A model generated the notes under the pieces. The model worked only from the letters and a program-made list of their open reading frames with translations, had not been told where the DNA came from and made no database searches. A stretch of 64,000 nt of DNA, taken from the NCBI GenBank assembly GCA_031412915.1, contig JANODX010000286.1:8540-72539 (forward strand). The letters run 5' to 3'. The position numbers were made by a program, and so were the translations under genes. The DNA comes from JAGNNV01 sp031412915. GTDB lineage: Bacteria > Acidobacteriota > Vicinamibacteria > Fen-336 > JAGNNV01. This document shows, in pieces, positions 43,057 to 50,974 of the stretch; the first letter of the stretch is position 1; every line of letters begins with the position of its first letter.

Positions 43057-43671
43057 ATGGACCAAGGGGTGTTCATCACATTCGAAGGGATCGAAGCGAG
43101 CGGCAAGAGCACGCAGGCCGACGCCCTCGCACGCCTCCTCGGGCCACGTGCGCTTCTCACCCGGGAACCGGGAGGAACGCCCCTGGGCCAGAGGGTGCGC
43201 GGCATACTGCTCGACGCCGCGACGACACCGATACCCGATGTCGAGGCCCTGTTGTTCCTGGCCGACCGGGCCCAGCACCTCCACGAGGTGATCCGGCCGG
43301 CGCTTTCGGCCGGGCGGATCGTCATCTCCGACCGCTACCAGGATTCGTCGATGGCCTATCAATCCGTGGGGCGGGGCGTGGGAGACCTGATTCCCACCGT
43401 GTTCCGCCATGTCGGTGGGCTCATACCGGACCTCACCATTCTCATCGATATCGACGTGGAGATCGCGCTCGGGCGCTTGCGCGCCCGGGGAGCCGCGAAT
43501 CGGCTCGACGGGGAGGCGCCGGCCTTCCACGCGCGGGTTCGCCAGGCCTTCCTGGATTTCGCGAAGGCCGAGCCGGAGCGGTTCGAGGTCTTCGAGGGGG
43601 CGGTCGAGGCGACGGCGTTGTCCGCCCGGATTGCGTCGCGGGTGAGGAGCCGGTGCGGGGGGCGCCTGTGA
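43057..43671 (+). CDS. tmk: Thymidylate kinase
   Basis: 204 residues from ATG 43057, which has CCAGGA just upstream; an in-frame TTG at 43033 is less likely. The P-loop is FEGIEASGKSTQADAL, followed by TREPGGTPLGQRVR and the DRYQDSSMAYQ motif. It phosphorylates dTMP to dTDP. Its stop overlaps the holB start, a common pairing (tmk-holB). Confidence 0.93.
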   Translation: MDQGVFITFEGIEASGKSTQADALARLLGPRALLTREPGGTPLGQRVRGILLDAATTPIPDVEALLFLADRAQHLHEVIRPALSAGRIVISDRYQDSSMAYQSVGRGVGDLIPTVFRHVGGLIPDLTILIDIDVEIALGRLRARGAANRLDGEAPAFHARVRQAFLDFAKAEPERFEVFEGAVEATALSARIASRVRSRCGGRL

Positions 43672-44723
43672 CCGCGCCGTTTGCCGGCGTCCTGGGCCAC
43701 GAATACGCACGCGAGGGCCTCTGGCGGTCGATGGCCGAGGGACGTCTGCATCACGCTCTTCTGATTCAGGGCCTTTCCGGCGTGGGAAAGAGGACTCTGG
43801 CCGAGACCCTGGCGCGAACCCTGGTCTGCGACAACCCGAATCGCGATCCTTGCGAAGGCTGTTCGCATTGCCGGCGGACGGCTACCCACACCCATCCCGA
43901 TGTGGTGATCATCGGTCGTGAAAGCATCCTCGGGATCGACGAGGAACTGGTCGCGCACGGCGACGATCGCGTCGACAAGAAAAAGAAGGAAAGCGAGCGC
44001 GTGGGCAGGTCGATCGACGTGGAGTACATGAGGATCCTGGGGGGCTGGCTCACGCGAAAGCCATGGGAGGCGCGGAGGCGGGTGGCCGTCGTGGTCGATG
44101 CCGAGCGGATGAACCTGCAGGCCGCCAACGCCTTTCTCAAGAGCCTGGAGGAACCGGGCAAGGACGCGGTGGTTCTGCTGACCTCGGCCTCGCCTTCGTT
44201 CCTGCGGCCGACCATCCGCTCGCGCTGCGCTTCGGTTCGCCTGTCGGGCGTTCCTCAGGGTTTGATTGAAGGTCATCTGATCGCCCTGGGGGTGGCCCGC
44301 TCGGAGGCCCGTTTTCGAGCCCAGGCGTCGGGCGGAAGTCTGGCCCGAGCGATGCAGACTCGGCCTCCTCTCGACGACCTGCGCGACCAGCTGCTGCGGC
44401 GCTTCGGAGGCGGCCGCGACGCCGAGGTCGCCGCGTTCGCAGCGTCATCCACGGCGGCGAGCGCGGAAGTCGATCGGGACGCGGCCCTTCACCTCTTCGC
44501 GACCCTGCTTAGGGACATCGCCGTTCTGCAATCCGGCGGGGGCGGAGAGGACCGGCTCATCCATACCGAGGTGAGTTATGCGCTGATTCGTGCGGCCGGG
44601 ACTTCGATCGATGCGTTCGCCCTCTTCTCGAGGGTCGTCGAAGCTCGCGAACGCCTTGCCGGCAATGCCAATCGTCTTGCCCTGTGGGACGATCTGCTTC
44701 ACGACGCCGGCGGCGGGGCCTAG
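43668..44723 (+). CDS. holB: DNA polymerase III delta-prime subunit
   Basis: 351 residues from GTG 43668 overlapping the tmk stop (GTGA). The clamp-loader ATPase fold has GLSGVGKRTLAETLAR (modified Walker A), a zinc-binding cysteine set (CDNPNRDPCEGCSHC) and AVVVDAERMNLQAANAFLKSLEEPG, the usual delta-prime/gamma signature. RPTIRSRCASVRL contains the arginine-finger SRC motif. It is part of the sliding-clamp loader. The frame is open far upstream through tmk but that part is not coding. Confidence 0.9.
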   Translation: MTAPFAGVLGHEYAREGLWRSMAEGRLHHALLIQGLSGVGKRTLAETLARTLVCDNPNRDPCEGCSHCRRTATHTHPDVVIIGRESILGIDEELVAHGDDRVDKKKKESERVGRSIDVEYMRILGGWLTRKPWEARRRVAVVVDAERMNLQAANAFLKSLEEPGKDAVVLLTSASPSFLRPTIRSRCASVRLSGVPQGLIEGHLIALGVARSEARFRAQASGGSLARAMQTRPPLDDLRDQLLRRFGGGRDAEVAAFAASSTAASAEVDRDAALHLFATLLRDIAVLQSGGGGEDRLIHTEVSYALIRAAGTSIDAFALFSRVVEARERLAGNANRLALWDDLLHDAGGGA

Positions 44724-44779
44724 CCGCCCGTAGTCGCGTCGCGAGCCTTCCGCGCAGACCTGAGGCGGCGACGCCGAGG

Positions 44780-46381
44780 CTACGGAAGATTCGATGGGCG
44801 CGCGGCCGCCCACTTCGCGAGGTCGAGGCGGTGGATCTTGGCGTTGTGCCTTCGGTCCACGGGGAAGCGAGGATGGAAGCGGACATCCGCGATGCCGCTG
44901 ATCGTGCGCGCCTCGTTTCTGAGCGCCTCGTTCCTCTCGCCCTCGACCAGCAGGACCGGTTCGGCCCGGCCCTCGGGTCCGATGCCCACAAGGGCGACCC
45001 TGGGGAATCGAGCCTGGCCGGAAAAACGGCACTCGATCCGATCCGTGAAAATCGGTCCGTTCGCGGTGAAGACCGCCTCCGCCTTTCGTCCGCAGAACCA
45101 GAGCCGACCCTCGGCATCCAGGTAGCCGAGATCGCCCATGCGGTGCCAGGTGCCCTCGCCTTCGCCGATCTTCGAGACGGTCGTCGCGTCTTCGCGGTTG
45201 TGGTATGCGCGGGTCACGACACCGCCGCGCACGCAGATCTCGCCCACCTCGCCTGCTCGGACCGACGGTTCGGAGTCGAGCGAGAGAATCGGCCCGTCTC
45301 GAACCGGCAGGATTCGTAGTTCAATGGTCGAAGCCTTTACACCCACGCATGTACCCGCACCCGCCTCGACGTTCGAACCCACCGCCTCGACCTCGCGCCC
45401 CGAGATCGAGGTGACGGGAAGCGACTCGGTCGCGCCGTAAGGCGTGTGGACGTCGCCGTCGTCGGGAAGGATCGCGCGCATGGCCCGCACCAGTTTCAGG
45501 GGCACCGGAGCTCCCGCCATCAGGACCCGCTTGAGCCCCGACAGTCGTACATCGTTGGCGGCGCACCACGCAGCCACCCGCGACCAGATAGCAGGGGAGC
45601 CGAAAGCGGAGGTCGCCCGGTGCGCGGTCAGGGCCTCGACGATCTTCTCTGGTCGGCACTCCGCGGGCCTCGCGGGGTCGATGTCGGGAATGACGCTGGT
45701 CATCCCGAAGGCTGCGTCGAAGAGGGAGAAGAGGGGGAAGGCGGCGAGGTCCACTTCTCCCGGCTTGAAGTTGTAGAGGGCTTGAAGGGCGTCGCGCTGG
45801 GCGAAGAAGTTCCGGACCGAGTATTGAGCGCCCTTCGCGGGGCCGGTGCTGCCGGAGGTGAAGAGGATCGCGGCGAGATCGTCGGGCGCCAGTTCCGCGC
45901 GAACCGGCGGCGCGGACGCGCGCGCGGCCGATGGGTCGAGCGGCCGCAGCGACCGGCCCAGGGCGCCCATGAGTGAGCCTCCCATCACGAACTTCCGCTC
46001 GATGGTGGAGAACGCGTGCGGAAACAGCAGACGCGCGACGTGAGCCTTTGGGATCCCCACCAGCGTCTTCGCTCGCGCGGTCGCGACGCACTTCAAGAAG
46101 GGGCGAAAGCCCATACCCGGATCGATCATCACGGGCACCGCTCCGAGCCGGAGCAGACCGTAGAAGAGCGTGATCAGAGGAATCCCCGGAGGCACCATGA
46201 CCAGGACGAGTTCCCCTCGAGTCACTCCCTCAGCAGAAAGGCCTCCGGCGTGAGCGGACACTGCCGAGTCGAGCTGCGCATAGGTGATGCGGGTCCACCC
46301 GCCGGCCGAGTCGGGGGCGATGATGGCATCGCGGTTCGGGGCCTGACGCGCCGAGTCCGCGAGCAGATCGGCGACGTTCAA
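44780..46381 (-). CDS. oleC: OleC-type beta-lactone synthetase (AMP-dependent synthetase family)
   Basis: 533 residues from TTG 46381, which overlaps the oleB stop; the frame extends upstream without a better start. Adenylation motifs are ILFTSGSTGPAKGAQYS, PYGATESLPVTS, MGDLGYLDAEGRLWFCGRK and the C-terminal lysine region HNAKIHRLDL. Length and synteny with oleA and oleB identify it as OleC, which converts 2-alkyl-3-hydroxyacids to beta-lactones with ATP. It is the last gene of the oleA-oleB-oleC run and converges on holB. Confidence 0.82.
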   Translation of the reverse strand: MNVADLLADSARQAPNRDAIIAPDSAGGWTRITYAQLDSAVSAHAGGLSAEGVTRGELVLVMVPPGIPLITLFYGLLRLGAVPVMIDPGMGFRPFLKCVATARAKTLVGIPKAHVARLLFPHAFSTIERKFVMGGSLMGALGRSLRPLDPSAARASAPPVRAELAPDDLAAILFTSGSTGPAKGAQYSVRNFFAQRDALQALYNFKPGEVDLAAFPLFSLFDAAFGMTSVIPDIDPARPAECRPEKIVEALTAHRATSAFGSPAIWSRVAAWCAANDVRLSGLKRVLMAGAPVPLKLVRAMRAILPDDGDVHTPYGATESLPVTSISGREVEAVGSNVEAGAGTCVGVKASTIELRILPVRDGPILSLDSEPSVRAGEVGEICVRGGVVTRAYHNREDATTVSKIGEGEGTWHRMGDLGYLDAEGRLWFCGRKAEAVFTANGPIFTDRIECRFSGQARFPRVALVGIGPEGRAEPVLLVEGERNEALRNEARTISGIADVRFHPRFPVDRRHNAKIHRLDLAKWAAARPSNLP

Positions 46382-47241
46382 GACGCGAAGTCGCGAATCC
46401 GCGCGACCACGCCGTCGGGCTCGTCCTCGATCAGGAAGTGTCCCGCGTCCTCGAACTTGTGCACATAGGCGTGGGGGAAACGTTTCTGCCATTCCTCACG
46501 GAATCGAGGGGTGAAGCACCAGTCGCGTTCCCCCCAGAGGATCTGCACCGGTTTCCGGAGGGTCGCGAGGCCGGCGTCGATGTTCGCGAGGGTGGCCCGA
46601 GAGCGGTGGGTGGGCTCCATGGGAATGTCGCGTACGAAGTTCCATATGCCGATCCTCCGTCGCCACGAAGCGTAAGGAGCCAGATAGCCAGCGCGGACAT
46701 CCGGGTGCAGGGGCACGGAGGTGGTCATCCTGGTGGCGGCCCTGGCAAAGCCGTTGAGACCGCGGGTCAGGAACTCGCCGAAGAATCCCGCACGACAAAT
46801 GGCGATGCGCTTCGGGAGCCGGGGAATGAAGAAGGCCGCGGTGTTCATCACCGTGATTCGGTCGATTCGATCAGGCCTTGCGATGGCCAGTCCCATTCCG
46901 ATGGCGCCACCCCAATCGTGAACCACGAGGGTTATCTTCCTGAGGTCGAGCGCGTCCACGAAAGCCACGGCGTTCTTCACGTGGTCCGCCAGGGTGTAAG
47001 AGAAATCGGCAGGCCGATCGGACAGACCCATGCCGAGATGATCGAAGGCGACCACGCGGTGGAAGGGTCGGGCCTCCGCGATCAAACGCCGGTAATGGAA
47101 AGCCCAGGTGGGGTTTCCATGCAGGCAGAGGATGGGGTTCGCGGCGGGGGGGCCTTCATCGACGTAATGAATGCGGCCGGCGGTCACCTGAAGACTGCGG
47201 CTCTCGAACGGGAAGAGTTCGCGCCAGGCCGGGGTCGCCAC
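46378..47241 (-). CDS. oleB: OleB-type alpha/beta hydrolase (beta-lactone decarboxylase)
   Basis: 287 residues from ATG 47241. Haloalkane-dehalogenase-like fold: ILCLHGNPTWAFHYR (oxyanion region), the nucleophile aspartate in VVHDWGGAIGM, the acid near LWGERDWCFTP and histidine in EDAGHFLIEDEPD. OleB proteins belong to this family and turn beta-lactones into cis-olefins with loss of carbon dioxide. Flanking oleA and oleC support the assignment over a true dehalogenase. Its stop overlaps the oleC start by 4 bp. Confidence 0.82.
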   Translation of the reverse strand: MATPAWRELFPFESRSLQVTAGRIHYVDEGPPAANPILCLHGNPTWAFHYRRLIAEARPFHRVVAFDHLGMGLSDRPADFSYTLADHVKNAVAFVDALDLRKITLVVHDWGGAIGMGLAIARPDRIDRITVMNTAAFFIPRLPKRIAICRAGFFGEFLTRGLNGFARAATRMTTSVPLHPDVRAGYLAPYASWRRRIGIWNFVRDIPMEPTHRSRATLANIDAGLATLRKPVQILWGERDWCFTPRFREEWQKRFPHAYVHKFEDAGHFLIEDEPDGVVARIRDFAS

Positions 47242-47280
47242 AGGAGGGAAGGAGGGGCGGAGCCTGGCTGACCCTAAGGT

Positions 47281-48300
47281 CTACCAGGTCACGCTCATCA
47301 TGGTGACGTTGAGCCCCGAGCCGATGCCCATCAGCGCGACGTGATCGCCTTCCTTCACCCGGCCCGACTCGGTGGCGAGAGCCAGCGTGAGGGGAACCGC
47401 GGCCGGGCCGACATTGCCGTGGGTGGGATAGGAGAGGACGCACTTGGCGAAGTTGATACCGAGGGCTTCAACCAATGCCTGCATGTGCGAAGCGCCGACC
47501 TGATGGCAGATGTAATGACCGATGCCCTGTTCCGACCAGCGATTCAGCTGATTTGACGCGACGCCCCAGGTCTTCTGGGCGAGGACGACGCCCGCTTTCA
47601 GGAGGCGCGTGGAGTCGGTCACCATACGCTCGGCCGTGCCCATGCACAGCCGGGAGTTCGCGGTGTCGGCCAGCGAGACGCAGCCGTTCACCCGATGGGT
47701 GGTCTGCGACAGCGAGCCCTTGGTGAGGACCATGGCCACCGCGGCCGAACCGAGGGTCAGGGTTGCAAACGCCTCCCAGAAATCTCGCAAGGTGGTGGCC
47801 GGATCCTGAAGACGGGTGATGGTCGCCTCCACGACATCGCCAGCGCTTTCGCCGTCGACGAGGAGGGCGTAGTCGGCCACTCCGGACTCGAGCATCCGCC
47901 CGGCCACTTCGATGCCGTTCAGGAAACCGAGGCAGGCGTTGGCGAGATCGAAGTTGCGGCACTCCTGACTCAAACCCAGATCGCCGTGAACCAGGCTCGC
48001 CATCGAGGGTTCGAGATAGTCCTTCGAGACGGACGTGCTGATGAGGATACCGACCTGGCCTGGTGTGATCCCGGCGCGCTGAATCGCGCGCCGCGCGACA
48101 TCGGTGGCCGCTTGATGCATCGGATGGCCGCGATTCCAGAACCGACGCTCGATGATCCCGGTGAGCTGAAGCATCGCGTCCACCGGAATCTTGAACCTTC
48201 GAAGGACGGGGTCGAGACGGCGCACCAATTGCTCGGTGGAAACCGCCACGGGCGGAAGCTCGTAGGCGATCGATTCGATCGCGAGGTCGTTGAACTTCAC
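47281..48300 (-). CDS. oleA: OleA-type thiolase (acyl-CoA head-to-head condensation)
   Basis: 339 residues from GTG 48300. It is a KASIII/thiolase-fold protein with the catalytic cysteine in LANACLGFLNG, histidine in ICHQVGASHM and asparagine in THGNVGPAAVPLTLA. It begins AIESIAYELPPVAVSTEQL, typical of OleA. OleA condenses two fatty acyl-CoAs to a 2-alkyl-3-ketoacid, the entry to long-chain olefins. It is first in the oleABC operon; the gap to oleB is 39 bp. The usual reductase, oleD, is not in the window. Confidence 0.85.
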   Translation of the reverse strand: MKFNDLAIESIAYELPPVAVSTEQLVRRLDPVLRRFKIPVDAMLQLTGIIERRFWNRGHPMHQAATDVARRAIQRAGITPGQVGILISTSVSKDYLEPSMASLVHGDLGLSQECRNFDLANACLGFLNGIEVAGRMLESGVADYALLVDGESAGDVVEATITRLQDPATTLRDFWEAFATLTLGSAAVAMVLTKGSLSQTTHRVNGCVSLADTANSRLCMGTAERMVTDSTRLLKAGVVLAQKTWGVASNQLNRWSEQGIGHYICHQVGASHMQALVEALGINFAKCVLSYPTHGNVGPAAVPLTLALATESGRVKEGDHVALMGIGSGLNVTMMSVTW

Positions 48301-48385
48301 AATTGCCAGTAACTTACCGGGGCGGAGTGGGCCGCGTCAAACTCCCGACTTCTGTTCGCCCTTCGGGAACCTGGCCCGTCGGCTC

Positions 48386-49222
48386 CTATTTCTTGACAGG
48401 TTTACGAACGCCGGAGAAGAGCCCCTCGGCCGTCCAGGCCCGGAACCACTCAGAAAAGTCGTCGGCAGAGGCGCGTCTGGATCCCCGGCGCTTCAGGGCG
48501 CGTTGAACTACGAACTCGATGGTGCGTCCTTCCTTGAGATCTGAAAGGACGAGAAACGCCGCCTGCGAAACCGGGAATCGATAGACCGAGTACTTCCGGC
48601 GGACGATGGCCACGAACGACTGCGACTTGCCAGGTTTCGGGTGCCGGTGGTTTTCATCCCGGACGGTATCGAGATATTCGCCTGCATTCCATGAAAGTTC
48701 GACCAGGCGGAGCGAGGGTACGGTGACAAGCCGGCTTCGACCCAGCTGGGCCGGTGGGATGCCCTCAAACTCTTTGGCCTGAAGCACGCTCGCCTCCCGA
48801 GAGTCGAAGGCTTCGGTTATTGCGAGCTCAAGACGCGCCAGGTTCCCCAGGAAGGCTCGGGGCTTGAGTCTCCCCTGTCGCCCCAGGAACGAGGGAACGT
48901 GGTCGCCGAGGCGGTTCAGGGTGTAGCCCCTCGACGGGTGAGCGTTGGTGTACGCGGTTACGAAATCCCGAAACTTCTCGCCGAGGAAATGCTCAAGGCC
49001 CGGGTAGTCGGAGGCCAGTGCGTCCCGCATGCGCAGGGGGTACATCTCCTGATAGATCGCAATTCTCTGCGCGGCGGTGAGGGTCCTCGAGGGAAGCAGG
49101 ACGGTTTCGAGACGGCCGGGCTTCAGATGCGTAGCGGCGGCCGAGGCTCGTAACGCTCTTTCGGTCGTCCCGGGATGGACGACCACCGCCTGCATCCAGC
49201 GCTGGAGACTGACGAGTCTCAC
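48386..49222 (-). CDS. DUF2063 / HvfC-like partner of a MNIO enzyme
   Basis: 278 residues from GTG 49222, one base after the DUF692 gene stop; the longer open frame runs antisense through that gene. The N-terminal half has the DUF2063 pattern: LQRWMQAVVVHPG, RIAIYQEMYPLRMRDAL, DYPGLEHFLGEKF and SRGYTLNRLGDHVPSFL. In RiPP loci this family binds the precursor leader and works with DUF692 enzymes (MbnC, HvfC, TglH partners). The tight spacing to the DUF692 gene and the Cys-rich peptide upstream give it that role here. The C-terminal half is less conserved. Confidence 0.82.
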   Translation of the reverse strand: MRLVSLQRWMQAVVVHPGTTERALRASAAATHLKPGRLETVLLPSRTLTAAQRIAIYQEMYPLRMRDALASDYPGLEHFLGEKFRDFVTAYTNAHPSRGYTLNRLGDHVPSFLGRQGRLKPRAFLGNLARLELAITEAFDSREASVLQAKEFEGIPPAQLGRSRLVTVPSLRLVELSWNAGEYLDTVRDENHRHPKPGKSQSFVAIVRRKYSVYRFPVSQAAFLVLSDLKEGRTIEFVVQRALKRRGSRRASADDFSEWFRAWTAEGLFSGVRKPVKK

Positions 49223-49223
49223 T

Positions 49224-50114
49224 TCAGGCGGCGCCCACGGACAACCGGGCCGGGCCGGAGGCGGCGGTCCTCGTATGGCGGCGGGCTTTGCCGGCGTTGC
49301 GAAAGGCGGCGGCCTTCCGGGCTTCCTTGAGAACCACGTCGAAGGCCGGGATGTCGTCATCCCATTCGTACAGTGTCGCCACCGGTCCGGTGCGCTCGCA
49401 GGAGAGGGCGAACAGCTTCCACACCTCGTCGATCGCGTGATCGGAATGGGTGTCGATGATGTGGGTGCCCTTGTTGGTGTGGCCGGCGAGGTGATACTGG
49501 ACCACGCGATCGGCGGGGATCGCGTTGATGTACTCAACCGGATCGAAGCGATGGTTGAAGGAACTCACGTAGACGTTGTTTACGTCGAGAAGCAGGCCGC
49601 AATTGGCCTCTTCGGCCAGCCGGGCCAGGAAGACCCACTCCGGCATGCTGGAGTCGGCGAACTCCACATACGACGACGGGTTCTCGAGGATGAGAGGCCG
49701 CTCCAGGATTTCGCAGACCTGCTTCGCGCGCTTGATGGTGTGGGTCAGCGCCTCCTCGGTATAGGGCATGGGAAGCAGGTCATGGGTGTTGCGTCCCAGG
49801 ACCCCGGTCCAGCAGAGGTGATCCGAGACCCAATGGGCCCTGGTTCGGTCCGCGAGAGTCTTGAGCTTGCTCAAGTGCTCCCGGTTCAGAGGATCCGTGC
49901 TGCCAATCGACATCGAAACACCGTGGAGCGCCACCGGATAACGCTCCGCCACCTGGTCGAGCACGTGAAGGGGCCGCCCTCCCGTGTCCATGTAGTTTTC
50001 GGACAGGACCTCGAACCAGTCGATCTTTGGCCACTTCGAGAGAATGTGGGGGTAATGTACGGTCCGCAGGCCGATGCCAATGCCGAGATCCTTGAAGCCG
50101 AATCGATTTGCCAC
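49224..50114 (-). CDS. DUF692 multinuclear iron oxidase (MNIO), RiPP-modifying
   Basis: 296 residues from ATG 50114. TIM-barrel DUF692 motifs are LGIGIGLRTVHYPHIL, WFEVLSENYMDTGG, ALHGVSMSIGS, WVSDHLCWTG, LILENPSSYVEF, LLLDVNNVYVSSFNH, VVQYHLAGHTN and IDTHSDHAIDEVW. The His, Asp, Glu and Asn residues in them are those that hold the two or three irons. Known members convert cysteine residues of a peptide into oxazolone/thioamide, thiooxazole or related groups, often for copper binding. It lies between the Cys-rich precursor and the DUF2063 partner, so it probably acts on that peptide. A strong terminator separates it from the precursor gene. Confidence 0.88.
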   Translation of the reverse strand: MANRFGFKDLGIGIGLRTVHYPHILSKWPKIDWFEVLSENYMDTGGRPLHVLDQVAERYPVALHGVSMSIGSTDPLNREHLSKLKTLADRTRAHWVSDHLCWTGVLGRNTHDLLPMPYTEEALTHTIKRAKQVCEILERPLILENPSSYVEFADSSMPEWVFLARLAEEANCGLLLDVNNVYVSSFNHRFDPVEYINAIPADRVVQYHLAGHTNKGTHIIDTHSDHAIDEVWKLFALSCERTGPVATLYEWDDDIPAFDVVLKEARKAAAFRNAGKARRHTRTAASGPARLSVGAA

Positions 50115-50141
50115 GGTGATCGTTCCCTAGTCTAGGTCAAC

Positions 50142-50172
50142 AAAAAGGCCGCGGGACAGGAGCCCCGCGGCC
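50142..50172 (-). terminator. Intrinsic terminator between RiPP precursor and MNIO gene
   Basis: On the minus strand, stem GGCCGCGGG / CCCGCGGCC with a 7-base loop is followed by TTTTT. It is the only textbook Rho-independent terminator in the window. It would stop most transcripts after the precursor, with some read-through into the enzyme genes. Confidence 0.85.
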
Positions 50173-50209
50173 ACGGTTACGAGCGGTCTTTGGAAAGATG
50201 CCGCGCTGA

Positions 50210-50587
50210 CTACTTTGCTTTTGCGGGAGCCTCGGCCTTCACCGGAACGGCGCAGCCACCCTTGCCCTTGCAGCTATTCTTGGCAGCGCAACTGGCGTCG
50301 CCAGTTTTGCAGCCGCCCTGGCCCTTGCACTCGTTCTTGCCCTTGCAGTCATGCTTGGCCGAGGTCGCACAGCCGCCTTTGCCCTTGCAGGAGTTCTTGC
50401 CCGCGCAACCGGCATCGCCGGTTTTGCAGCCGCCCTGGCCCTTGCACTCGTTCTTGCTCTTGCAGACGTGCTTGGCCGCGGGCGCCTTCTCGGCGGGCTT
50501 CGGGGCCTGAGCCGCGAAGACCTTGGTTCCAGCAACAACGCCAGCGGCGATTCCCGCGATGGCTTTCGTAAAATCACGACGCTTCAT
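50210..50587 (-). CDS. Tat-signal, 12-cysteine tandem-repeat RiPP precursor
   Basis: 125 residues from ATG 50587, with GGAG upstream. The N-terminus is a twin-arginine signal (MKRRDFTKAIAGIAAG, ending about KVFA). The rest is a Lys/Gly/Cys-rich core with cysteines 42, 48, 54, 61, 67 and 73 repeated exactly 39 residues later at 81, 87, 93, 100, 106 and 112. Repeating phrases are KNECKGQGGCKTGDA and KNSCKGKGGC. This resembles HvfA-type (bufferin-like) substrates of DUF692 enzymes, which bear repeated cysteine motifs and a signal. The mature product is probably an exported, metal-binding modified peptide. It heads the MNIO locus. Confidence 0.82.
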   Translation of the reverse strand: MKRRDFTKAIAGIAAGVVAGTKVFAAQAPKPAEKAPAAKHVCKSKNECKGQGGCKTGDAGCAGKNSCKGKGGCATSAKHDCKGKNECKGQGGCKTGDASCAAKNSCKGKGGCAVPVKAEAPAKAK

Positions 50588-50974
50588 TTATTTGAGACTC
50601 CATTTAGCCGCACCCGCTTCGAAGCGATTCCCCAACATCGCCGGGCACGGCGTGAGAACGGGGACCATGGTTTGTTGCCCCTAAAGCCGACACTCGGCCC
50701 AAGGGCAGGTATCTGGTAAGTCTACGACCGGTCATCGTGTTTTAGATGCAGCGGCTCCAGAAAAGTCTCAACCGCCGTTCCAAGCACCTTCACCACGGGC
50801 CGCCGGACCTCTCCCCTTCGCAGGATCGTGCGCAAGGGGGTCCTCACTCCACCCGAGCGGGGCGTCAGGGGGAAGCGGAAAGTCCATGCCTTTCATGCTA
50901 GGTTTCGCCCTGCTTCAGAAGGGGCCGACGGGAGCCTGCGTGTTCGACCCGTCAAATCGTAAGGCGCCGTCACC
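50588..50974. other. 387-bp gap between the divergent RiPP precursor and recO
   Basis: The left part must carry the precursor promoter on the minus strand, but no convincing -35/-10 pair is seen. The right part carries a TAGGTT at 50899-50904 that could be a recO -10. A 41-codon GTG frame on the minus strand (50847-50722) looks protein-like but has no start support. Confidence 0.5.

Noticed and set aside
46378..47241. Haloalkane dehalogenase
   Set aside because: Same fold and catalytic aspartate, but position between oleA and oleC makes OleB far more likely.
50722..50847. 41-codon GTG frame on the minus strand upstream of the RiPP precursor
   Set aside because: Composition looks protein-like, but there is no ribosome site, no ATG and no recognisable family; it could be a gene remnant.
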